This document shows, one piece after another, positions 44,875 to 52,337 of a stretch of 64,000 nucleotides of DNA. The stretch is from Pseudoalteromonas shioyasakiensis (lineage in GTDB: Bacteria > Pseudomonadota > Gammaproteobacteria > Enterobacterales > Alteromonadaceae), in the NCBI GenBank assembly GCA_013391845.1, contig CP058414.1, positions 2,714,501 through 2,778,500 of the forward strand, in the 5' to 3' direction. The translations under genes and the position numbers were made by a program. The notes under the pieces are model-generated. The model was not told where the DNA came from, ran no database searches, and saw only the letters and a program-made list of their open reading frames with translations. How positions within the stretch are numbered: position 1 is the stretch's first letter; every line of letters starts with the position of its first letter.

Positions 44875-45639
44875 ATGTTTGAAATTAAAAAGATCATTGG
44901 CTCATTATTAATGCCCCTGCCGTTGTTGGGGCTGCTTACTTTAGTGATGGTATTTTTAGCCATTACACATAAACGCAAAGCACTCTATTTTGGCTTTGTT
45001 AGCATTTTAACTTTAATGCTGATAAGCACGCCATTTATTGGCCAGTCATTGATAGCTACAAGCAATAACCCTGCATGGCAATTTAACCAAGCAAAACATC
45101 CTAAACTTGATAATATTGTGGTACTTGGCTGCTCAATAATGCCCAACTCGCGCCTTCAAGCAAACCACCAGTTAGGCGATTGTGCGCTTGCTCGCTTACT
45201 TGAAGGTGTTAAGCTTGCTCACCATTATCCAAATGCCACCCTCTATGTATCAGGGGGCGGTTTTGCTAATACCACCAATAGTCAACTCATGTTTGAAACA
45301 GCAAAAGCGTTAGGTATTTCTGCAACAAGAATTAAACAAAACCCCCTCGCTATGGATACCGCAGAAGAAGCGAAGCGACTTGCCATATATTTAGTTGATA
45401 AAGAAACTGCCCTAGTCACCTCAGCAAGCCATATGCCGCGAGCGAAAGACTTATTTAATGCACAAGGTGTTGATGTGATCCCAGCGGCAACCGACTTTCA
45501 AGATTTTAGTCAGTATCCAACGTATAAACAGTTTATACCTGATGACGCTGTACTTGTTGCAGTTACCAGAGTTGCTCATGAGAAAATTGGCAGTGCATGG
45601 GTGAGTGTGCGCCGCTGGATTGATCCAGAGGCGCTATAG
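44875..45639 (+). CDS. elyC: ElyC/SanA/YdcF family protein (DUF218), ElyC-like
   Basis: A 254-residue envelope protein. Two N-terminal membrane helices (about residues 10-30 and 36-56) precede a DUF218 domain: IVVLGC, ATLYVSGGGFANTTNSQ, LAMDTAEEAKRLAIY, ALVTSASHMPRAKDLF. The domain order and length match E. coli ElyC, which supports peptidoglycan assembly at low temperature. The gene lies 54 bases after metR in the same direction, but with no functional link. It converges on the NIF3-like gene. Confidence 0.88.
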   Translation: MFEIKKIIGSLLMPLPLLGLLTLVMVFLAITHKRKALYFGFVSILTLMLISTPFIGQSLIATSNNPAWQFNQAKHPKLDNIVVLGCSIMPNSRLQANHQLGDCALARLLEGVKLAHHYPNATLYVSGGGFANTTNSQLMFETAKALGISATRIKQNPLAMDTAEEAKRLAIYLVDKETALVTSASHMPRAKDLFNAQGVDVIPAATDFQDFSQYPTYKQFIPDDAVLVAVTRVAHEKIGSAWVSVRRWIDPEAL

Positions 45640-45645
45640 ACTTAA

Positions 45646-46398
45646 TCAGACTGGATTGTCTATATCGATAAACGTTACATCAAAACCATGCTGCTCAGCT
45701 AAAAGTTCGCCTAAGGCTTTAATGCCATAACGCTCAGTAGCATGGTGTCCTGCTGCAAAAAAGTCGATGCCTTGCTCACGTGAACTATGAATAGTCTGCT
45801 CAGAGGCTTCACCAGTAAGATAAGCATCAATACCTTGAGCAGCCGCTAAATCAATATACCCTTGTCCACCTCCTGTACACCAAGCGATGGTTTCGATTTT
45901 CTGTTCTCTAACCAAACTAGTTAATGGTGCACGGTTAAGTACTTGAGTAATTTTGTCGGAAAACTCTTCACCGCTTAATGGTGTTTTTAAACGTCCCTTT
46001 ACTGGCACACTATTTGGACCTGATTCAAGCCCGCCTGTGAACTCAATATCGAGTAACTTTGCCAATTGTGCGTTATTACCAATGTCGGGGTGAATATCAA
46101 GCGGTAAATGATAGCCATATAAATTAATATCATTTTTTAAAAGTGCCGCTATACGGCGCTTTTTCATGCCCGTGATTGGCTGTGATTCCCCTTTCCAGAA
46201 ATAACCGTGGTGTACCAAAATAGTATCTGCATTTTGTGTAATAGCAGCATCAATCAATGCTTGACTTGCTGTGACACCCGTCACTATTTTTTTTACTTCG
46301 CTCGCACCTTCAACTTGTAAGCCATTTGGGCAAAAGTCAGCGATAGAATCAGGTTTAAGAATGTCGTTTAATAATTGAGTAAATTGTTTGCGTTGCAT
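45646..46398 (-). CDS. ybgI: NIF3/DUF34 family protein (YbgI-like)
   Basis: A 250-residue protein of the NIF3 family, which forms hexamers with a dinuclear metal site. Metal residues are visible in ILVHHGYFWKG, YHLPLDIHPDIGNNAQLA and the C-terminal FFAAGHHATERYG; the middle CTGGGQGYIDLA is also conserved. E. coli YbgI belongs here. Biochemical function remains unclear. The ATG at the given start is preferred; a TTG six codons earlier, with no better ribosome-binding site, is possible. It is divergent from the small Ala/Lys-rich gene. Confidence 0.92.
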   Translation of the reverse strand: MQRKQFTQLLNDILKPDSIADFCPNGLQVEGASEVKKIVTGVTASQALIDAAITQNADTILVHHGYFWKGESQPITGMKKRRIAALLKNDINLYGYHLPLDIHPDIGNNAQLAKLLDIEFTGGLESGPNSVPVKGRLKTPLSGEEFSDKITQVLNRAPLTSLVREQKIETIAWCTGGGQGYIDLAAAQGIDAYLTGEASEQTIHSSREQGIDFFAAGHHATERYGIKALGELLAEQHGFDVTFIDIDNPV

Positions 46399-46548
46399 AT
46401 AAAAATCGTCCTTCAACCCTCTATTTTGTGCAAATTTTGGCGTTTATGAGTGAAAAATGGAAGGAAAATCGCAAAAAATTGAAAAGTAAGCTGAAAATAG
46501 GTATAAATATATATTCTTAATCTGTGTTTACAACGTATAGGGTCTCTG

Positions 46549-46926
46549 ATGAGCAAACTAGACAAAACAGAAGTGTTAAATGCCTTCGAAGCAGCATACG
46601 AAGCAGCGAATGGTAAGAAACCTGAAATCACAACAAAACCTGGTTGGTATAGCATCGACGGTGGCAAAAATATGCGCCTTGCTGATGTTGCAGCGCTGAC
46701 TGAAGAGCTCACTTCTGGTAAAACAGCTGAGCCTAAAGCAGAAGAAGCACCAAAAGCACCAGCGAAAAAAACCAAAACTAAAACCGCTGCGCCGGCTAAA
46801 ACAGCTAAGAAAGCATCGTTCACTGTTGTTACAGCAAACGATGATGGTTACAAAGCTGAAGAGCTTTGGATTGTTAACCTAGCTGAAAAAGACCACGATT
46901 GTCGTTTACCGCGTGGTGTTGTGTAA
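46549..46926 (+). CDS. Small Ala/Lys-rich protein of unknown function
   Basis: A 125-residue protein. An N-terminal folded segment (LNAFEAAYEAANGKKPEITTKPGWYSIDGGKNMRLADVAALTEEL, about residues 8-55) is followed by a repetitive linker of Ala, Pro and Lys (about 60-90) and a short C-terminal segment (SFTVVTANDDGYKAEELWIVNLAEKDHDCRLPRGVV). The linker resembles histone H1-like or cytochrome/dehydrogenase linker sequences and may bind nucleic acid, which is speculative. I do not recognise the family; it is probably conserved in the Alteromonadales. The start follows AGGGTCTCTG weakly, and a strong terminator follows the stop. Its codon use does not stand out. Confidence 0.75.
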   Translation: MSKLDKTEVLNAFEAAYEAANGKKPEITTKPGWYSIDGGKNMRLADVAALTEELTSGKTAEPKAEEAPKAPAKKTKTKTAAPAKTAKKASFTVVTANDDGYKAEELWIVNLAEKDHDCRLPRGVV

Positions 46927-46948
46927 TTTAATTACACTTAAAAATTTT

Positions 46949-46978
46949 AAAAACCGCTACTCGTTAGCGGTTTTTTTA
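46949..46978. terminator. Bidirectional terminator embedded in the hpp 3' end
   Basis: AAACCGCTA and TAGCGGTTT pair around CTCGT, with seven T following on the plus strand and four A before it. The hpp coding sequence runs through it, with its TAG stop inside the stem, so it serves the small gene on the plus strand while encoding the last residues of HPP. Confidence 0.85.
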
Positions 46979-47433
46979 TGTCCATTCAACTGAATATTTA
47001 ATAGCCATTGACTTAAGTAACCAAATAACACAATAAACACAGTTCCAATCAGTACGGGCATCACTAAAAAATCCCAACTTTGTAGAGATTGCATAATCAA
47101 AATTGGGTTAGCGCCTGCTGCGGGATGAATTGTATCTGTCAACATCATCAGGCTAATTGCCAACCCTGTGGCTAAAGCAATTTCAACGGGCCCTACTCCA
47201 ACATAATTTACAAATACAACGCCGATTAAAGCAGTCAAAATGTGCCCGCCGATGACATTCTTCGCTTTCGCTAAAGGACTGTGCGGTACACCAAACACCA
47301 GCACCGCAGTTGCACCAAATGGCGCCATCAACCAAACACCATAATTTCCTAATTGCTGCAAATACGCTAAAACAAAAATTGCCATACAAGCAAATATGCC
47401 AGCAATAGCAGCTTTACGAAATTTATTTTCCAT
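46957..47433 (-). CDS. HPP family membrane protein
   Basis: A 158-residue protein with four to five membrane helices. MAPFGATAVLVFGVPHSPLAKAKNVIGGH and LTDTIHPAAGANPIL contain the HPP family signature (His-Pro-Pro in others, His-Pro-Ala here). HPP proteins are small integral membrane proteins proposed to carry nitrite in chloroplasts and cyanobacteria; a transport function here is not proven. The last codons (GHKKTANE) lie inside an intrinsic terminator. It is divergent from a TetR regulator, with paired operators in the gap, so it is probably the target of that regulator. Confidence 0.87.
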   Translation of the reverse strand: MENKFRKAAIAGIFACMAIFVLAYLQQLGNYGVWLMAPFGATAVLVFGVPHSPLAKAKNVIGGHILTALIGVVFVNYVGVGPVEIALATGLAISLMMLTDTIHPAAGANPILIMQSLQSWDFLVMPVLIGTVFIVLFGYLSQWLLNIQLNGHKKTANE

Positions 47434-47446
47434 AACACCTCCAAAA

Positions 47447-47492
47447 GTAGACCAAGTTGTCTACCTCGCAAATGGTAGACAACTCGGTCTAC
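47447..47492. promoter_or_regulatory. Paired TetR operators between hpp and tetR
   Basis: Two GTAGAC-N6-GTCTAC palindromes, GTAGACCAAGTTGTCTAC (47447-47464) and GTAGACAACTCGGTCTAC (47475-47492), are themselves an inverted repeat with 20 of 21 arm bases paired. Centres are 28 bases apart. The region sits in the 100-base gap between the divergent genes and is positioned for autoregulation and control of hpp. Confidence 0.88.
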
Positions 47493-47532
47493 TTCTGTCA
47501 AGCTATCATTAGTCACCCAATGAGGCTTTGTT

Positions 47533-48075
47533 ATGGATAAACGAACACATATTATTTTGACTGCCCTGTCACTTTTTTATCAAAAAGGCATTCATAGTGT
47601 GGGAATAAACGAAATTATTAATGTGGCTGGTGTCGCCAAAAAAACCATGTACCACCATTTCGCAAGTAAAGATGAATTATTACTTGCGTGCCTTAGTGAG
47701 CGACATAACAGATTCTTAAATTGGTTAACGCATGCCACCAGCAAGCTAACCACTGTTGAAGAATTTAAAGTAGCTTTGATCAGCTGCCATGAAGCTTGGT
47801 TTAATTCTGAGGTGACTGAGTTAGGTGATTTCAATGGCTGTTTATTTATTAACACTGCAGCCGAGTTTCCTGATCCTGCCAGCCTGATAAATCAAGCCTG
47901 TAAAGAACATAAAATGGCCATACAGCAGTTAATTAAACTGCGTCTGTCATCGTGTAATAACATGGAAAGTGCGCAGCTGGACACGCACAGCTACTATTTA
48001 ATGACGCTCGTTGAAGGCATGATCTGCCAAGCAAAACTAATAGGAACTAAACAGTTTCCTCACTTAAAACAATAA
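47533..48075 (+). CDS. TetR/AcrR family transcriptional regulator
   Basis: A 180-residue repressor. The helix-turn-helix (ILTALSLFYQKGIHSVGINEIINVAGVAKKTMYHHFASKDELLLACL) is the standard TetR DNA-binding domain. The C-terminal ligand domain (GDFNGCLFINTAAEF, a cysteine-bearing GCLF motif) resembles regulators that sense electrophiles or small toxic compounds. It is divergent from the hpp gene across two TetR-type operators, which makes local, self-repressed control likely. Ligand unknown. Confidence 0.9.
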   Translation: MDKRTHIILTALSLFYQKGIHSVGINEIINVAGVAKKTMYHHFASKDELLLACLSERHNRFLNWLTHATSKLTTVEEFKVALISCHEAWFNSEVTELGDFNGCLFINTAAEFPDPASLINQACKEHKMAIQQLIKLRLSSCNNMESAQLDTHSYYLMTLVEGMICQAKLIGTKQFPHLKQ

Positions 48076-48081
48076 GTAAAT

Positions 48082-48110
48082 CATAAAAAAAGCGGCACAA
48101 TGGCCGCTTT
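48082..48110. terminator. Bidirectional terminator, tetR / amidohydrolase genes
   Basis: AAAGCGGC and GCCGCTTT pair around ACAATG. On the minus strand seven T follow, for the amidohydrolase gene; on the plus strand it ends tetR with a weaker tail. Confidence 0.82.
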
Positions 48111-48130
48111 CAGTTTAGATTTTTACTATG

Positions 48131-51100
48131 TTAGATTTTTTCAAAATATAACTTTTCGCGTTTTTTCTCACCCACTTCGTTCATTGTTGCAGCATCAAAT
48201 AAACGACCATTAATCATGGTGTAATCTATTTTATCTGTATCACGAATATTAGTTAGCGGGTTACCGTCAATAACGATTAAATCGGCAAGTTTACCCGGTT
48301 CAAGAGAACCGATGTTGTTATCAAGGCCAATGTATTTAGCAGGATCTAACGTTGCTGCACGAATTGCTTCTAGTGGCGTCATACCACCTTGAGCAAACAT
48401 CCAAATCTCCCAGTGTGCAGCTAAACCTTCACGTTGACCGTGTGCTCCCAGATTGACTAAAACACCTAAGTCCTGTAGCTCTTTGGCAACACGGGCATTG
48501 TTAAAGTGATTATAGTGATGATCGGGAGCCTTAACACGACGCATTGAACGAGGTAAAAGCTGATTCTTTGGTACAAACTTACTTAAACGCGGGTGATTCC
48601 ACACATCAGTCTTATCGTACCAATAATTTTCACCCCAAATGCCACCGTATGCTACACCGAGTGTCGGCGTGTAACCAACATCGCTTTGTGACCAAAGCTG
48701 GCGAATATCATCGTATATATTGGCTACAGGAATTGAGTGTTCAATACCCGTATGACCATCAACCACCATGGTTAAGTTGTGCTGCAGTAATGATCCACCC
48801 TCTGGCACAACCATCATTTCAAGTTCACGACCTGCTTCAATTACTTGCTGGCGCTGTTCACGACGCGGTTGGTTATATGATTTAACACTAAACGCGCCCA
48901 CTTTCTTTAAGCGCTCAAGGTGGAACTTAGCATCTTCTAGCGAGTCAATGTGCGATGTATAACCTGGCATATTCGCACCATATAAAATGGTACCCGTAGA
49001 GAAGATACGAGGGCCGACAATCATGCCTGCTTTTTGCATTTCACTTGCAGCAAAAATCTCAGTGGTGTCGTTTGATGGATCATGAATCGTTGTCACACCT
49101 AACGCTAATCCAGCTAAGTTCTTCCAGTTTTGCTGTGGAATGATCTCATCGCTACCTTGCGAGCCATGTGCATGCGCATCAACAATACCCGGCATAATTG
49201 TTTTACCAGTCACATCAATTACTTCTGCGCCTTTAGGAATATCAACACTGTCTTTACTACCTACAGCTTTAATATGCTTACCGTCGGTAACAATAACGCC
49301 GTTTTCAATGACCTGCTCACCATTCATGGTAATAATGCGCGCGCCAGTTAATGCAAATACAGATTTAGGCTCCGCCATGGTTTTTGTAAAACCGATATTG
49401 TCGCCACTTTTAACTTTAAAATCAGTCTCAGCATTTTGGTTAATATCAAATAAACCCGCTAGGCTTGCATGATATAACTCAGGGCCCAAGCTCCAATAAA
49501 GTTTATCGCTTGTACCACTCCAACTGATATTTTCACCCGCACGAACAGAGAGCTGCTCAATTGGGAATTGGCTATCTTTCGGGCCAATATTAATGGTTTT
49601 ACCACGTTCAACAAATGGCGTGACAAACACTTTAAATCGCTCTGCAAACGCTAAGTATTTACCATCTGGTGATACTCTAAACTCTGTTGCATGCTCTGAT
49701 TCATAAAGTTTACGAATTTGTTTTGATTCAAGTTCAACAACGCTTAATGTTGGTTTTGGCCAAGGACTCATCACATAAATACGGTCGTTTGCTACACCAA
49801 ATTGTGGTTGATAGCCTGATTTAGTGATAAGCGTTGCTTTACCGCCTTTAGCACTTACTGAGTAAATACCTGGCTCTAATGACCATGTAGGATTAAGAAT
49901 ACTGCCGCCTGACGCTTTACGGTAAACAACCGTTTTGCCATCTGGGCTAAATGTTGGCTCTACATATTTACCCGGCTCTTTGGTAATAGTATCACCACGA
50001 CCACTACGCGCAGATACAACACGTACTGAGCCCTGCTCATTATCATCCCATGTTGTGTAAACAATTTTCTTTCCATCACGAGAGAACTGTGGGAATAATT
50101 CAAAGTGATCGTCTTGCTTAGTTAAGCGCTTCACTTTGCCAGACTCTAAATCACGCTTATAAATATGACCTAGCGCTTCAAATATAGCCGTTTCACCATC
50201 CGGTGAAATTTGTACATTGCGCAGCATTTTCACATCAAAATTATCGCTATCGATGTTTTGTGTAAAACGCACTGCTTTTTGAATTTGCTTATTGGTTTCA
50301 ACTTTAAATGGAATAGTCGAAACAGACTTATCATCGACATCTAGCTTATGGATAGTACCACCAGCCCAAAATACCAATTGTTCGTTATCTGGTGTCCAAG
50401 CGATTGTTGGATATACGCCATGAATAGCCCATGTCTCTTGCATATCGCGCTCAAGCTCGCCATACAGCTTAGTATGCTCACCGGTGTGAAGGTCATATAA
50501 GTACAAGCTTGTTTGAAAATCATCACGCTTGATGTAAGCAAGCTTTTTACCATCTGGCGAAGGTGTAGGACGAATAGCCCCGCCCATGCCATCGATAATT
50601 GTTTCAATATCGCCAGTTTCACGGTCATAGCGTTTAATTTTATAAATACCCGCTACAGAGTCTTTAGAGTAATGAAATGTTTTACCCGGCGTTGCATCAT
50701 GAGAGAAATAAACATAACGCCCATCTGGCGAGAACATTGGCTCACCTAAGTCTTTTTGGTCGTTTTCGCGTGCAGTTAGCTGTACACCTTTACCACCCGC
50801 TTTATGGTATAGCCATACTTCACCTGCACCCAAAGAGCGGCTTGCAGTAAAGTGCTTACGAGCCACTAAGTAGTCTCCATCAGGGCTCCAAGCTGGGCTA
50901 TTTAATAAACGAAATGTTTCATTCGTTACTGCCTTTTGGTTTTCACCATTTAAATCCATAACCCAAATGTTGTCGCCACCACCTTGGTCTGAAGTAAATG
51001 CAATGTGCTTACCATCAGGGCTAAAGCGCGGTTGCATTTGCCATGCTATATCACTGGTTAATTGCGTTGCAGTACCACCAGACATTGGCATGGTATAAAT

Positions 51101-51316
51101 ATCGCCGAGTAGGTCAAACACGACTGTTTTACCATCAGGGCTAATATCAACATTCATCCACGTGCCTTGCTCAACACTAATTTTAGCGTCTAAGAATTGG
51201 CCTTTTGGTGCGTCTACCTGCCATTTTTCATCATTTGATTGCTCAGCTGCAGCCACTTGCCCTGTTAAAGCAAGTGAAATCGATACAGCAAGCGCTGTAT
51301 GAAGCATTTTCTTCAT
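48131..51316 (-). CDS. Secreted PD40 beta-propeller / amidohydrolase protein (1061 aa)
   Basis: A large exported protein. The signal peptide MKKMLHTALAVSISLALTGQVAAA precedes a long WD40-like/TolB-type propeller (about residues 40-640) with many PDGK- and SPDG-repeats, then an amidohydrolase domain (about 650-1040). The metal site is visible as DAHAHG (His-x-His), the tail LGAHGQREGLAAHWE and the C-terminal IGSLEPGKLADLIVIDGNPL typical of the imidazolonepropionase-like amidohydrolases. Such fusions occur in marine Gammaproteobacteria; the substrate is unknown, with peptides or cyclic dipeptide-like compounds possible. It has its own terminator and is followed by mtfA on the same strand further upstream. 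Confidence 0.9.
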   Translation of the reverse strand: MKKMLHTALAVSISLALTGQVAAAEQSNDEKWQVDAPKGQFLDAKISVEQGTWMNVDISPDGKTVVFDLLGDIYTMPMSGGTATQLTSDIAWQMQPRFSPDGKHIAFTSDQGGGDNIWVMDLNGENQKAVTNETFRLLNSPAWSPDGDYLVARKHFTASRSLGAGEVWLYHKAGGKGVQLTARENDQKDLGEPMFSPDGRYVYFSHDATPGKTFHYSKDSVAGIYKIKRYDRETGDIETIIDGMGGAIRPTPSPDGKKLAYIKRDDFQTSLYLYDLHTGEHTKLYGELERDMQETWAIHGVYPTIAWTPDNEQLVFWAGGTIHKLDVDDKSVSTIPFKVETNKQIQKAVRFTQNIDSDNFDVKMLRNVQISPDGETAIFEALGHIYKRDLESGKVKRLTKQDDHFELFPQFSRDGKKIVYTTWDDNEQGSVRVVSARSGRGDTITKEPGKYVEPTFSPDGKTVVYRKASGGSILNPTWSLEPGIYSVSAKGGKATLITKSGYQPQFGVANDRIYVMSPWPKPTLSVVELESKQIRKLYESEHATEFRVSPDGKYLAFAERFKVFVTPFVERGKTINIGPKDSQFPIEQLSVRAGENISWSGTSDKLYWSLGPELYHASLAGLFDINQNAETDFKVKSGDNIGFTKTMAEPKSVFALTGARIITMNGEQVIENGVIVTDGKHIKAVGSKDSVDIPKGAEVIDVTGKTIMPGIVDAHAHGSQGSDEIIPQQNWKNLAGLALGVTTIHDPSNDTTEIFAASEMQKAGMIVGPRIFSTGTILYGANMPGYTSHIDSLEDAKFHLERLKKVGAFSVKSYNQPRREQRQQVIEAGRELEMMVVPEGGSLLQHNLTMVVDGHTGIEHSIPVANIYDDIRQLWSQSDVGYTPTLGVAYGGIWGENYWYDKTDVWNHPRLSKFVPKNQLLPRSMRRVKAPDHHYNHFNNARVAKELQDLGVLVNLGAHGQREGLAAHWEIWMFAQGGMTPLEAIRAATLDPAKYIGLDNNIGSLEPGKLADLIVIDGNPLTNIRDTDKIDYTMINGRLFDAATMNEVGEKKREKLYFEKI

Positions 51317-51423
51317 TGAAATCTCACTTTTTTATTGTTTTGCTTATATGCACACTTTTAGGATTGCACCAAATAGCATAGCAAGATTCCAGTGATTCGT
51401 GTTAAACAGACGTAAATAGTCGA

Positions 51424-52248
51424 CTAATGCCACGCAATCGGATCAAACTGATAAAAGCCAACCAGTAAATGGTATATTTCTGGGTCAAACTGTCTGAGTT
51501 CAGCAGGCTTTTCTAAAAAGGTTTCAGTAATAACAGCAAAAAACTCTGCCTCATTGGTCGCGCCATAGCTGTGAATAACATGAGGCATGCCATAGGCTAA
51601 ATGGGTTTTTAATTGATTAAACGCACGGCTAAATACTTTTGCCCACTTTTGGTAATCCTCATTACTCGAAAGCAATGGCGTGCCTGTAGTTTTGCCGGTT
51701 TCTTGGTCGAGCTGATGGGCAAATTCATGAAACACCAAATTATGACCATCACTTGGCAAGCGATTCCCCTCAAGGACATCATGCCAGCTCAATACCAGCG
51801 TTCCGCCCGGCCATGATTCACCTTGTCGCACAGTATTGTGATAACTGACAAGCCCAGCATTATCACGAGAAGTTTGCGGGGCATAATACGCGCTTGGGTA
51901 AAGTAGGATTTCTTTTACATTGCGATACAAAGGCCAAGGTTTATTAAGCACTAAAACACAAGCATCAGCCGCTACAATCAACTTCATTGCATCGTTAAGC
52001 TCAAGGCCATCACAGCCAATAAAGCGTTTTTCATTTAAAAACCAAACGATGTGACGCTCCAGCTTTTCGCGATCTGCATCCGTCATTTTTCGGTAGATGG
52101 GCATATAGTTTAACAGCAGGTTCTTTTGCTGTGCATTGAGGGAATTATTGAGGTATTTTTTCTGCCAAAAGTGATTACGGATATCGTCCCAGCGCCAGTA
52201 ACACACAACAAAAATTATTAAAAAAAGTATCAAAACCAGGTTAAGCAT
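51424..52248 (-). CDS. mtfA: MtfA-type zinc-dependent peptidase
   Basis: A 274-residue protein with one N-terminal membrane helix (residues 3-20) and the zinc motif HEFAHQLD (H174-H178) in NLVFHEFAHQLDQETG, as in MtfA, the E. coli Mlc-binding aminopeptidase of the phosphotransferase system. Further family stretches are MTDADREKLERHIVWFLNEKRF and NHTVRQGESWPGGTLVLSW. Length is close to E. coli MtfA (265). Here it carries a membrane anchor, so its substrate may differ. It is upstream of the amidohydrolase on the same strand with a 107-base gap. Confidence 0.9.
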   Translation of the reverse strand: MLNLVLILFLIIFVVCYWRWDDIRNHFWQKKYLNNSLNAQQKNLLLNYMPIYRKMTDADREKLERHIVWFLNEKRFIGCDGLELNDAMKLIVAADACVLVLNKPWPLYRNVKEILLYPSAYYAPQTSRDNAGLVSYHNTVRQGESWPGGTLVLSWHDVLEGNRLPSDGHNLVFHEFAHQLDQETGKTTGTPLLSSNEDYQKWAKVFSRAFNQLKTHLAYGMPHVIHSYGATNEAEFFAVITETFLEKPAELRQFDPEIYHLLVGFYQFDPIAWH

Positions 52249-52337
52249 TACTATCGCCTAAAAAACAATCTTGATACTTTAATGTGTGCAAACAAAAAAA
52301 GATCAATTGTTTACACACATTTTTATTTTCAGATTGG

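Noticed and set aside
46413..46823. Open frame of 136 codons on the minus strand
   Set aside because: It is antisense to the small Ala/Lys-rich gene, with composition that reflects that gene's codon pattern.
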